This document shows positions 51,229 to 59,534 of a stretch of 64,000 nt of DNA, in pieces. Under the pieces are notes generated by a model, which was given only the letters and a program-made list of their open reading frames with translations, was not told the DNA's origin and searched no databases. Location: the NCBI RefSeq assembly GCF_039523795.1, contig NZ_BAAAFZ010000034.1, positions 1-64,000 on the forward strand. Direction: 5' to 3'. The stretch comes from Craurococcus roseus. Lineage in GTDB: Bacteria; Pseudomonadota; Alphaproteobacteria; Acetobacterales; Acetobacteraceae. The translations under genes and the position numbers were made by a program. The number at the start of each line of letters is the position of its first letter. Within the stretch, counting starts at the first letter, position 1.

Positions 51229-51594
51229 CGGGGGGACCTCTGGACTGGCGTTTCGCGATCGCCCGCAGCGCGAGAATGCGGGAGGATTTCCGCCAAAATG
51301 TTTACTGGTCAAACCGATCTTTGATCAAAATATTTGCGCCGTCTCGGGAATAACGACTATGTGTTTGACGGCGCAACATTTGCCCAGGACTAGGTTCCAG
51401 GAAGCCCCGTCACCCGGGGCTCCCGCCGACAGTCCGTCGGGCGCTCCCCAGCGCGGACGCCGGCAACGCGGCGTCGAAGCCCAGGACCGGCGGGCGCAAG
51501 ACCCGTTCCCATGGTTCGGCCGCCGGCGAATCGTCGCGGCCGCTCGGCCGGGTAATCCTCCGGGCGGAAACACGCGCCCGGAGGGCCCGCACCG
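51229..51594. other. Low-GC intergenic region with palindrome TTTGATCAAA
   Basis: About 366 bases between the divergent TauE/SafE and NIPSNAP genes. The part from 51293 to 51390 is A/T-rich and contains a perfect 10-base palindrome TTTGATCAAA at 51320-51329, preceded by CTGGTCAAACC. It is likely a regulatory region for one or both directions. The remaining part is ordinary GC-rich sequence without a recognisable gene. Confidence 0.45.
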
Positions 51595-51924
51595 ATGGTC
51601 ACCTGCCTCATCCGCTACGAAATCGACCTCCATAAGGCCGAAGCCTTCGAGGAGTACGCGCGCAACTGGGGCCGGACGATCCCGCGTTGCGGCGCCGACC
51701 TGATCGGCTATTTCGCCCCGCATGAAGGTTCGGCCACCACCGCCTACGGCCTCTACGACGTCCCGAGCCTCGCCGCCTACGAGGCGTACCGCGCCCGCCT
51801 GCGCGACGACCCGGCGGGCCGCGCCAACTTCGATTTCGCCCGGCGCGAGCGCTTCATCTTGAAGGAGGACCGCGTGTTCCTGCGCCTTGCCTCGGCCCCG
51901 CACGCGCCCCTGGTCCGGCCGTGA
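51595..51924 (+). CDS. NIPSNAP family protein
   Basis: A 109-residue NIPSNAP-family protein. The N-terminal VTCLIRYEIDLHKAEAFEEY and central IGYFAPHEGSATTAYGLYD are typical of these alpha/beta ferredoxin-like dimers, related to antibiotic-biosynthesis monooxygenases. The function is unknown. It overlaps the next gene by four bases (GTGA), so the two proteins are coexpressed and may form a complex. It begins directly after the A/T-rich regulatory patch. Confidence 0.88.
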   Translation: MVTCLIRYEIDLHKAEAFEEYARNWGRTIPRCGADLIGYFAPHEGSATTAYGLYDVPSLAAYEAYRARLRDDPAGRANFDFARRERFILKEDRVFLRLASAPHAPLVRP

Positions 51925-52268
51925 TCGCCGTGATCTTCGAGGTCTGGCCCGCCGAGGGCGAGCGGCAGCACTACCTCGACCTCGCCGCGGCCCTGCGCGC
52001 GGACCTCGCAACCGTTGACGGCTTCGTCTCCGCCGAGCGGTTCCAGAGCCTGACCGACCCGGGCAAGCTCCTCTCGCTCTCCTTCTGGCGCGACGAAGAG
52101 GCGGTGCGCGCCTGGCGCAACCGCCCGCCGCACCGCGCGACGCAGGCCAAGGGCCGCGCCGGCGTGTTCGCGGACTACCGGCTCCGCGTCGCCAGCGTCC
52201 TCCGCGACTACGGCATGGCGGAGCGCGCCGATGCGCCAGGCGACAGCCGCGCCGCCCACCGCGGCTGA
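51921..52268 (+). CDS. Antibiotic biosynthesis monooxygenase (ABM) family protein
   Basis: A 115-residue ABM-fold protein, with the N-terminal IAVIFEVWPAEGERQHYLDL and LDxAAALRAD region, and VDGFVSAERFQSLTDPGKLL followed by SLSFWRDEEAVRAWRNRPPH, all in the order of the family. Such proteins include quinol/heme-degrading monooxygenases. It is coupled to the NIPSNAP gene. Neither partner identifies the substrate. Confidence 0.88.
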   Translation: MIAVIFEVWPAEGERQHYLDLAAALRADLATVDGFVSAERFQSLTDPGKLLSLSFWRDEEAVRAWRNRPPHRATQAKGRAGVFADYRLRVASVLRDYGMAERADAPGDSRAAHRG

Positions 52269-52278
52269 CGCGCGCGCC

Positions 52279-53007
52279 TCATTCGGGGAAGGCGGGGGGC
52301 GGATCGTCCAGGCCCGGCGGCGGCGGCTGCGCGAGCGGGTCGCGCTCCAGCAGCGCCGGGTCGTTCTCCGTCACCTTGTTCACCCGTGTGGAAACCGGCC
52401 ACACGGCGAGCCACTCCGGCGGGCAGGGGCGCAGCAGCGCCCGCAGGTCCGCCTCGTCCGCTTCCTCCTCGCCGAGCCACGCCGGCCAGTCCTCCCGCGC
52501 GAGGATCACCGGCATCCGGTGGTGCATGGCCGCGAGCTTCGCGTTGGCCTCGCCGGTGACGATGGTGAAGGTCCGCAGCGCCTCGCCGTCCGGCGCGCGC
52601 CAGCCTTCCCACAGCCCGGCCAGCGCCATCGGCGAGCCGTCCGCCATCGCCACCGCGAAGGGCTGCTTGGCCTTGCCTTCCGCCTTCCACTCGTAGAAGC
52701 CGTCCGCTGTCACGATGCAGCGCCGCCGCGCGAAGGCCTCGCGGAAGGCGGGCTTCTCCGTGAGCGACTCGGAGCGCGCGTTGATCATGCGGCTGCCGAC
52801 CGACGGGTCCTTGGCCCAGCGCGGCACCAGCCCCCAGCGCAGCGCGTCCAGGTGCCGCGCCCCGGTCTCGGGGTGGCGGCGCAGCACCAGCCCGTCCTGG
52901 GTCGGCGCCCGGTTCCAGTTCGGCGCCAAGTTGGGCGTGGCGTTCGCCGCCTCGAAGTAGGCGGCGACCGAAGCGGGCCCGCGCTGCTGGAAGTACCGGC
53001 CGCACAT
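52279..53007 (-). CDS. SRAP-family abasic-site protein (YedK/HMCES-like)
   Basis: A 242-residue SRAP-domain protein. The start MCGRY places the catalytic Cys2 after Met removal. NARSES, a YEW (with the conserved Glu) and HHRMPVIL complete the family active site. YedK/HMCES crosslinks with abasic sites in single-stranded DNA and protects them. Length is normal. It is convergent with the ABM gene and 42 bases from the DUF3126 gene's neighbourhood on the same strand. Confidence 0.93.
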   Translation of the reverse strand: MCGRYFQQRGPASVAAYFEAANATPNLAPNWNRAPTQDGLVLRRHPETGARHLDALRWGLVPRWAKDPSVGSRMINARSESLTEKPAFREAFARRRCIVTADGFYEWKAEGKAKQPFAVAMADGSPMALAGLWEGWRAPDGEALRTFTIVTGEANAKLAAMHHRMPVILAREDWPAWLGEEEADEADLRALLRPCPPEWLAVWPVSTRVNKVTENDPALLERDPLAQPPPPGLDDPPPAFPE

Positions 53008-53017
53008 GCCCTGGCGG

Positions 53018-53236
53018 TCAGTTCAACTGCGCCAGGTCCTCGGCCAGCACCACGATGGAGATGGAGTACGAGACATCGCCGTCCTCCTCGTCCCGGTGCA
53101 CCGTGCCGACGAACTCCTCGCCGATGCGCATCTCAACCGATGCGTTCCTGCGCGACGGCGCCACCAGGGCTATCCGCTGGTTCGCGAACAGCTTGCGGAG
53201 ATGGGTTTGCACCGCGGCGAGTTCAGCCTGGGTCAT
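53018..53236 (-). CDS. DUF3126 family protein
   Basis: A 72-residue protein beginning MTQAELAAVQTHLRKLFANQ, followed by LVAPSRRNASVEMRIGEEFVG and DGDVSYSISIVVLAEDL, characteristic of DUF3126, a small family in Alphaproteobacteria. Function unknown. The start at 53236 is the only ATG matching family length. Its stop lies 10 bases before the SRAP start, and the two leftward genes may be cotranscribed. Confidence 0.88.
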   Translation of the reverse strand: MTQAELAAVQTHLRKLFANQRIALVAPSRRNASVEMRIGEEFVGTVHRDEEDGDVSYSISIVVLAEDLAQLN

Positions 53237-53404
53237 GCGAAAGATCCGTGTCGAGCCGTTCAATGTAACCGCATAGCCCCGTGGAAGCGGGCCGGGAAGC
53301 CCGGACCGCCGCCCCGGAGCGGCGGACTGGCGCCGGAGCGCGGCGGGCGCCAGCATCCGTGCCGCACCGCGGCGGGGCGCCGCGGCGGCCGGAGTGACAC
53401 GACG

Positions 53405-54451
53405 ATGAGAAGCCGCTTCGCCCTCCCCGCCGCTTTGACGCTCGCCCTGCTCGTGGGGCCACGCATGGGCAACGAAGCCCGCGCGCAGGCGCAGGCGCCT
53501 GGGCCGACGCTCGCGGCCGTGAAGGCGCGCGACCTGCTGGCGTGCGGCGCGCACCCCGGCGCGCCGGGCTTCGGCCTCATGGACAGCCAAGGCGTCTACC
53601 GCGGCCTGGACGCGGACACCTGCCGCGCCGTCGCCGCCGCGGTGCTTGGGGACGCGAACAAGGTCCGCTGGGTCGTCCTCACCAGCCAGGCGCGCTTGCC
53701 CGCGCTCCAATCCGGCCAGGTGGACCTGCTGGCGCGCACCACCACCTGGACCCAATCGCGCGACACGGCGAACGGCCTCAACTTCGCCGCGACCAATTTC
53801 TACGACGGGCAAGGCTTCCTGGTGCGCCGCGCCTCCGACGTCCGGCGCGCGCGGGACCTGGAGGGCGCGACGGTCTGCGTCACCTCCGGCACCACCAACG
53901 AGCTGAACCTCGCCGACTGGGCCCGTGCCCAGAGCGTCCGCATCCAACCCCTGGTGTTCGACCAGAACGACGAGACGCGCCTCGCCTACACCGCCGGCCG
54001 CTGCGACGCCTTCAGCACCGACGCCAGCCAACTCGCCGGCATCCGCAGCGCGCTGCAGCGGCCCGACGACCACGTGGTCCTGCCCGACATCATCAGCAAG
54101 GAACCGCTGGCCCCGGCCGTCCGCCACGGCGACGACCAGTGGCTCGACATCGTCAAATGGACCTTCTTCGCGCTGGTCGAGGCGGAGGAACTCGGCGTGA
54201 CCCAGGGCAACGCGGAGCAGATGCTGTCCAGCCCCAACCCGGCGATCCGCCGGCTGCTCGGCCTGTCGGGCGACCACGGGCCGCTGATGGGCCTCGACCG
54301 GCGCTGGGCCTACAACGCGATCCGCGCGGTGGGGAACTACGGCGAGGTCTTCGAACGCAACCTCGGCGAAGGCAGCCCCATCAAGCTCCAGCGCGGCCTC
54401 AACGACCTTTGGACGCGGGGCGGCCTGATGTACGCGCCGCCGATCCGCTAG
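53405..54451 (+). CDS. Amino-acid ABC transporter substrate-binding protein (AapJ-like)
   Basis: A 348-residue general amino-acid binding protein. The signal peptide (residues 1-26) precedes VKARDLLACGAHPGAPGFG, typical of AapJ. Later GLDADTCRAVAAAVLGD, LLARTTTWTQSRDTANGLNF and GRCDAFSTDASQLAGIRSAL match the general L-amino-acid receptor. The ATG at 53405 is in a CGACG context with modest ribosome-binding signals. No AapQMP transporter is adjacent, so it is an orphan binding protein. Confidence 0.92.
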   Translation: MRSRFALPAALTLALLVGPRMGNEARAQAQAPGPTLAAVKARDLLACGAHPGAPGFGLMDSQGVYRGLDADTCRAVAAAVLGDANKVRWVVLTSQARLPALQSGQVDLLARTTTWTQSRDTANGLNFAATNFYDGQGFLVRRASDVRRARDLEGATVCVTSGTTNELNLADWARAQSVRIQPLVFDQNDETRLAYTAGRCDAFSTDASQLAGIRSALQRPDDHVVLPDIISKEPLAPAVRHGDDQWLDIVKWTFFALVEAEELGVTQGNAEQMLSSPNPAIRRLLGLSGDHGPLMGLDRRWAYNAIRAVGNYGEVFERNLGEGSPIKLQRGLNDLWTRGGLMYAPPIR

Positions 54452-55387
54452 CTACCGCGCCAACGCCTCCACGATCCGCGCCCTGAGCCATTCCTCGCCC
54501 GGGTCGTGGTCCAACGTCGCGGGCCAAGCCATGCGGATCTCCACGTCGGGCACGTCCGGGCCCCCCGCCGGCAGGACCGGCAAAGGGTCGGCGGCGATGC
54601 CGCCGGCGTCCGCCAGCGTCCGCGCCACGAAGTCCGGCACGGTGCAAAGGAAGTCGGTGCCGAGCACGGCGCGCCGCACCAATCCGAAGTCGGGGAGGCC
54701 GAGCACCACCCTGCGGTCGCGCCCGATCTTCTCCAGGACCGTGTCGGCGAAGCCGTGCAGGTCGCCCTGCGGCGTCACCAGCACGTGCGGCCGGGTGCAG
54801 TAGGCGTCGAGGTCCACCGGCCCGGGCGTTTCCGCGTCGCGCACCACCACGAAGCCGCCGCGGCGCACCACCCGCTGCTTGGCCGAGGCCGGCAGGCCGT
54901 CCCCTATGTAGGCGACGGCGGTGCCGATCTCGCCCGAATCGAGCATCTGCGGGATGGTGCGGTAGTCGGCATGCCGCAGCACGAAGTCGCAGCGCGGGGC
55001 CTGCTTGCGCAGCCGTTTGGTCAGGGCAGGCAGCAGCGCCACCGCCACGTCGTCGGTGCAGCCGACACGGAAGGTCCTGTGGTCGGCGACGGGGTCGAAG
55101 GGCGTGGCCTCGGCTAGCGTCCGGGCCAGGGTGTTGAGGCAAGGCTCCAACTCGGCCATGAGCTGGAAGGCGCGCGCCGTCGGCTCCAGCGTGCGGCCGT
55201 TGCGGACCAGCAACTCGTCCCGCAAAGCGTCGCGCAGGCGCGCCAGCGCGGCCGACGTGGCGGGCTGGGACAGGAACAGCGCCCGCCCGGCGCGGGTCAC
55301 GCTGCGTTCGCGCATCAGGGCGGCGAAGACGGGCAAGAGATTGAGGTCGAGCCGGCGGAGGCCGGACTCGTCTGCGTGGTTGGGCAT
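54452..55387 (-). CDS. LysR-family transcriptional regulator
   Basis: A 311-residue LysR regulator. The winged helix-turn-helix is at residues 10-70 (LDLNLLPVFAALMRERSVTR, with AGRALFLSQPATSAALARLR), and the effector domain begins around residue 95. The regulator is divergent from the small secreted protein gene 207 bases away and probably controls it through the inverted repeats at 55456-55482. The ATG at 55387 is chosen because it gives a standard N-terminal extension. The co-inducer is unknown. Confidence 0.93.
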   Translation of the reverse strand: MPNHADESGLRRLDLNLLPVFAALMRERSVTRAGRALFLSQPATSAALARLRDALRDELLVRNGRTLEPTARAFQLMAELEPCLNTLARTLAEATPFDPVADHRTFRVGCTDDVAVALLPALTKRLRKQAPRCDFVLRHADYRTIPQMLDSGEIGTAVAYIGDGLPASAKQRVVRRGGFVVVRDAETPGPVDLDAYCTRPHVLVTPQGDLHGFADTVLEKIGRDRRVVLGLPDFGLVRRAVLGTDFLCTVPDFVARTLADAGGIAADPLPVLPAGGPDVPDVEIRMAWPATLDHDPGEEWLRARIVEALAR

Positions 55388-55455
55388 GGGCGGGGACTCG
55401 CGAGTCGATCTCGCCGCGGAAGATGTGGCCGCCCCCGGCCACGGTCCAGCCCGCC

Positions 55456-55482
55456 CATCCATGCCGTGGATGCGCCGCATCC
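55456..55482. promoter_or_regulatory. Overlapping inverted repeats in the lysR divergent region
   Basis: CATCCA-N5-TGGATG at 55456-55472 overlaps GGATGCG-C-CGCATCC at 55468-55482. Repeated GGATG/CATCC half-sites about ten bases apart suit a LysR tetramer. The region lies between lysR and the secreted-protein gene. Confidence 0.5.
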
Positions 55483-55593
55483 GTCCTTCGCGTTGGCCCG
55501 TAGACCTCTGCGGGCGCACCTTCCGACGCGAAGGCAAGGCCGATCGGGGTCGTCGATCCCGGGACCGGGCCTCCGAAAAGAATGGAAGAGACC

Positions 55594-55905
55594 ATGTTCC
55601 GCAATATCGCATTCGCTTCGTTGATCGCCGTGGGCGCGGCCGCCACCGGGGCCGCGCAGGCCGCCGACGACGGCCCGCGGCTCGTCAACCGCAGCGGCAG
55701 CCAAGAGGTCGTCTACGGCGGCCCTCGCGGCAACGTCGTGGGCGGCGCCTACGCCACCATCACCGGTGGCGGCGACAACACCGTCTACAGCGCCGTGTCC
55801 GGCGGCCGCACCGAGGAGCCAGCGCTGGTCGGGCGGCTGTCCGGCGGCGGCGACGACGAGGTGATCACGTACGGCACCCCGGCCCGGCTCGGCGCGCGGG
55901 GCTGA
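55594..55905 (+). CDS. Small secreted protein of unknown function
   Basis: A 103-residue precursor. The ATG at 55594 with GGAAGAG upstream gives a signal peptide (FRNIAFASLIAVGAAATGAA, cleaved at AQA). The mature protein is Gly/Thr-rich, with short repeats GGPRGNVVGG, ITGGGDNTVY and LSGGGDDEVIT that could form beta turns. No family recognised. It ends seven bases before a very strong terminator and is divergent from a LysR gene, so it is probably a regulated single-gene unit. Confidence 0.7.
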   Translation: MFRNIAFASLIAVGAAATGAAQAADDGPRLVNRSGSQEVVYGGPRGNVVGGAYATITGGGDNTVYSAVSGGRTEEPALVGRLSGGGDDEVITYGTPARLGARG

Positions 55906-55911
55906 GCGGCA

Positions 55912-55947
55912 CGGTCCGCGGCGCGCGTTCCCGCGCGCCGCGGACCG
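55912..55947 (+). terminator. Strong intrinsic-type terminator hairpin
   Basis: A 16-bp perfect stem (55912-55927 with 55932-55947), four-base loop TTCC, then CTTT. It directly follows the small secreted protein gene. The stem is one of the most stable in the window. Confidence 0.8.
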
Positions 55948-56250
55948 CTTTCCGCGCGGCGAACCCGTCGGACGTGAAGCAGTGCGGGTCGCGCAGGACG
56001 GGCCTGTACAAGCGGCCGGCTTCGAAGCGCGGCCGGCTTGACTCAAGGCCATGCCGGCCGTCGTTGGGACAGCCCAACTCGATCCCCATCACGATCGGTT
56101 GGCTGGCCCGACAGGTTCGTTACAGGCGTCGCGCGTGTGCCCACCTTCCCCAGGCAACGGCGCACGCCAGGGCCGCGGCGCCCAGCGCCATCTGGCCGTA
56201 TGGTTGCGTCATCCCGCTCCCTTCTTCGGTCGCGGGCAGACCCCGCGCGC
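55948..56250. other. Gene-free interval between the terminator and the peroxidase gene
   Basis: About 300 bases with no gene I can support. It would carry transcription stop signals for the leftward peroxidase gene; no clear hairpin with a T run is seen there. Confidence 0.45.
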
Positions 56251-58215
56251 TCAAAGAACGACATCCGCCGGCGTGAGCGGGGACGCGCCCCGGATCTCGA
56301 CCGCGGCGTCCGCCTCCCCGTCACCATCGGAGTCGAGCAGCAGCCGAACGCCCCCGCGGTCCCCCTCTTGCCGCACCTCCGCCGCGCCGGACGCGGCGAA
56401 GGCGCCGCTGCCGAGCCAAGCGAAGGCCACACCCTCCGGCGTCGGGACGCGCGAAACGTCCACCCGGTCCTCGCCGGGCGTGAAGTCGAGGACGCGGTCG
56501 GGCGCGTCCGGCCGGCTGTCCTCGGCCGAGTCGAAGCGGAAGGTGTCCGCCCCCGCGCCGCCTTCGAGCGTATCGCTGCCTCCGACGCCCAGGAGCGTGT
56601 CGCCGCCGTCGCCTCCCCGCAGGTTTTGGCTCCCATCGCCGCCGGCGAGCAGGTCGCCCGCCGCGCCGCCTTCGAGCGTCTGACCGTCGCCGCCCGTTCC
56701 CACGACCAGTTGCGGCAGCCACGGACGCTCAGCTTCGGACCCCGCGTCGCGCCGCTCGTGGAAGACGAACACGCCATCCTGCAGAAAGCGCGTGCCGGTG
56801 TGGCGCAGGATCAGGCCGCTCAGCGTGGCGCCCTCGATCGCGGCGAGGGTTTCCGCGTCGAAGCCGGCGTTTTCGTACCAGAGCCGGTCGCCGTCGCGCA
56901 GCGCTTCGAACTGCCGGGCGATGACGGCGGCGAAGGTCGGGCCGACGAAGGCGCCCGGCGCCAGCGCCTCGGACAGCCCACCGGTCCAGAGGTCGATCGC
57001 GCCCACCTCGCCGAAGGCTTCGCGCAGCGCTCCGGCGGTGGCCGCGTCGTTCGTGATCTGGTCGAAATCGGTGTAGGGGTCGAATCCGAGCGCGTCCCGC
57101 ATCCCGTTCAGCGTCGGCAAGCCGAGGTCGCGGCCGCGCTGGATGTTCAGCGCGGCGAGGTCCTGGCCGACGTCGAAGTCCACGAGGAAGTTCCGCAGGT
57201 CCTCCACGATGCGGGCATCCATCGCCTGCGACAGGTCGGTCGAGAGGTGGCGCAGGAAGCCATCGGCGCCGGAGCCTTCGGCGAAGGCTCCGGGCGGCAT
57301 GAAGAACACGTCGCGCAGCTCGAAGCCCTCGCCCTCCACCGCGCCGTATTCGTCCTTGCGCTCGGTCTCGACGGAAACGGTGGAATGCCCCCAGCGCCAC
57401 GCGGCGCCCGCGAACTCCACGAGGATGCGCGCGTCCGCCGAAGGGTCGTAGCCCCGCCACGGCGCCAGCGCCCCTTCGCCGAGCAGGGCGGGCAGGAACC
57501 CGTCGTAGGTGATGCGGGCGATCTCCGCGCCGACGACCGCGCGCGCCCGTTCGTAGAGCTCGTCGCCGCCGAGCGACGGATCGGCCGCGGCGAGCCGCTC
57601 CACCTGCCAATTGTGCTCGCGCACGAACAGCGTCTGCAAAGCGGTGAGCGACGGGTTCTCCGCGGCGCGCGGGTCGCCGGCGGCGAAGGCGCCGTCCCAG
57701 ACCGGCAGGTTGCCGCCCTCCGAAGTCCGCATCCTGCCGTCGTCCAAGCGCAGCGCCGCCGCCGTGGCGGGATCGGTGCCGTAGACCACGGACCCGTCGA
57801 GCCAGCCGGTCGAGACGTTCAGCGCCGCCCGGGGATTGTCCGGGCCGGTGCCGCTGGCCGGATCAACGACGACGCGCGACGCGAGGATGGCGCTGCCGTC
57901 CGGGAAATGCGGGTCGCCGTCCGGCACCTCCACGTCGATGCGGCTGACGCCGTCCGAGCGGCTCCGGATCATGTCGTGGTCGATGAACTGGCCCCAGGCG
58001 TACATCATGCCCGAGAGCCCTTGCCCGTTCGGCGCCGCCGCCTCGCCCTCGCCGACCACGAGGTTGCTGACCGTGCGCGGGTTCGGCCCACCGACCATCT
58101 CGCCCGCGCCGTCGGTGAAGCGCGCCGGCGCGAGGCGGACGAAAGCGCCGCCCGCGGCGTTGGCGCCGACATCCGAACGGTTGTTTCCCGCGCCGTCCAA
58201 ACTCCGGAATTCCAT
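56251..58215 (-). CDS. Animal-type heme peroxidase with C-terminal RTX repeats
   Basis: A 654-residue peroxidase of the animal heme-peroxidase superfamily. The distal His80 is in YAWGQFIDHDM, REHN occurs near 199, and the proximal His277 is in AAWRWGHSTVS. Residues about 490-560 contain five Gly/Asp-rich nonapeptides (GGDGSQNLR, GGDGGDTLL, GVGGSDTLE and GGAGADTFR-type), so it is probably a calcium-stabilised protein exported by a type I system. The ATG at 58215 (MEFRSLDGAGNN) fits family starts; a codon run upstream to 58275 lacks similarity. No secretion genes adjoin it. Confidence 0.92.
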   Translation of the reverse strand: MEFRSLDGAGNNRSDVGANAAGGAFVRLAPARFTDGAGEMVGGPNPRTVSNLVVGEGEAAAPNGQGLSGMMYAWGQFIDHDMIRSRSDGVSRIDVEVPDGDPHFPDGSAILASRVVVDPASGTGPDNPRAALNVSTGWLDGSVVYGTDPATAAALRLDDGRMRTSEGGNLPVWDGAFAAGDPRAAENPSLTALQTLFVREHNWQVERLAAADPSLGGDELYERARAVVGAEIARITYDGFLPALLGEGALAPWRGYDPSADARILVEFAGAAWRWGHSTVSVETERKDEYGAVEGEGFELRDVFFMPPGAFAEGSGADGFLRHLSTDLSQAMDARIVEDLRNFLVDFDVGQDLAALNIQRGRDLGLPTLNGMRDALGFDPYTDFDQITNDAATAGALREAFGEVGAIDLWTGGLSEALAPGAFVGPTFAAVIARQFEALRDGDRLWYENAGFDAETLAAIEGATLSGLILRHTGTRFLQDGVFVFHERRDAGSEAERPWLPQLVVGTGGDGQTLEGGAAGDLLAGGDGSQNLRGGDGGDTLLGVGGSDTLEGGAGADTFRFDSAEDSRPDAPDRVLDFTPGEDRVDVSRVPTPEGVAFAWLGSGAFAASGAAEVRQEGDRGGVRLLLDSDGDGEADAAVEIRGASPLTPADVVL

Positions 58216-58496
58216 GCCTACCGCTCCGCGACTATCGCGGCGGCTTACCCGGGCATCACCAACGCGGGAAAACACAACAGAAGTATTAACGTGTGGATAG
58301 ATGTTCAGCTCTACACATCAAGACCTCAAGAGCTGTCATCGGTGCTTGTTCGTTGTGAACTCGACCGAGTGTGCGCAGCGCTCCCTTCGCGTTATCCTGC
58401 GCTCGATCACTCCGCCCGTTGAAATCGGCGGCCAAGGTTCGGCGCCGGCAGCGCCGCCGCGGCCGACCCCCACCCCGCCGAAGGCCTGACATTCGC

Positions 58497-59534
58497 ATGA
58501 CCTTCCCCCGCCGTTCCCTGCTCCTCGGCCCCGGCTTGGCCGCCGTGGTCGCGTCACGTCCGCGCGCCCAACCGGCGCGGCCGGGCGCAGCGGCCGGTGC
58601 GCGCCCGCGGATGCTGCTCGGCGTGAAGGTGATGGACCCGATGCCCGCGCAGGTACGGCGCTTCGAGCGGTGGATCGGCCGCCGGGTGGACTTCGTGACG
58701 CACTACACCTCGCAAGGCGACTACGGGAGCATCGCCGACACCGACCTCGGCCGGCTCAACGAAGGGATGCCGATGGACCGGCCCCTGGAGGTCTCGATCC
58801 CGCTCTGCGAGGCCAACGGCACCCTTGCCCGCACGGCCCGTGGCGCCGGAGACCGGGCCTACGCCACCCTGTTCCGCGCGCTCGCCGCCGCCCGGCCCGG
58901 CGATCCCGAGATCTGGATCAGGCCTGGCTGGGAGTTCAACGGCGACTGGTACCCTTGGAGCGCGGGCGGCAAGGAAGGCGACTACCGCGCCGCCTTCCGC
59001 CGCGTGGCCGGCCTGGGGCGGGAGGTGGACCGGCGCTTCCGCTTCATCTGGGGCTGGACCTACTCGTCCAAGATGGGCGACCCGATGCGCGCCTACCCGG
59101 GCGACGACGCGGTGGACTACTTCGGCAACGACATCTACCGGCACAAGAACTACCTGGGCTGCGACCCGGTCGCCGCTTGGAACTCGCAGGTCACGCAACG
59201 CCACGGCCTGGCGTACTGGTCGGACATGGCGGACCGGCACGGCAAGGCGAAGACCGTCAACGAGTTCGGCGTCAACGCCGACACCTGCCGCGATTGCCAC
59301 CCGGAGGCCAAGCCGACCGCCCGGGGCGCGGGCTGCCCCTTCGACGACGGGGCGCCCTACGTGCAGGCGGCCCATGACTGGTTCGTCAAAGTCGGCGTGG
59401 TCGCCGTCTCTCTCTGGCACGAGCCGACCGGCTACGACGGCGTCCTCCTCGCCTCCTCCGGCGAGCGCGACCCGCCCACGCCGCGCTGGCCGGAAACCAG
59501 CGGCCGCGTCAAGAAGCTCTTCGGCGCCGGTTAG
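58497..59534 (+). CDS. GH26-like glycoside hydrolase
   Basis: A 345-residue exported protein. A short RR-containing signal (PRRSLLLGPGLAAVVASRPR) could be a Tat signal. The catalytic domain matches GH26-type mannanases in clan GH-A: RPGWEFNGDWYPW with acid/base Glu146 and TVNEFGVNA with nucleophile Glu256. GYDGV, SLWHEPTGY and repeated Trp fit a sugar-binding cleft. The substrate may be a mannan or other beta-linked polymer. Start is the ATG at 58497; the upstream open frame to 58371 lacks family sequence. Confidence 0.8.
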   Translation: MTFPRRSLLLGPGLAAVVASRPRAQPARPGAAAGARPRMLLGVKVMDPMPAQVRRFERWIGRRVDFVTHYTSQGDYGSIADTDLGRLNEGMPMDRPLEVSIPLCEANGTLARTARGAGDRAYATLFRALAAARPGDPEIWIRPGWEFNGDWYPWSAGGKEGDYRAAFRRVAGLGREVDRRFRFIWGWTYSSKMGDPMRAYPGDDAVDYFGNDIYRHKNYLGCDPVAAWNSQVTQRHGLAYWSDMADRHGKAKTVNEFGVNADTCRDCHPEAKPTARGAGCPFDDGAPYVQAAHDWFVKVGVVAVSLWHEPTGYDGVLLASSGERDPPTPRWPETSGRVKKLFGAG

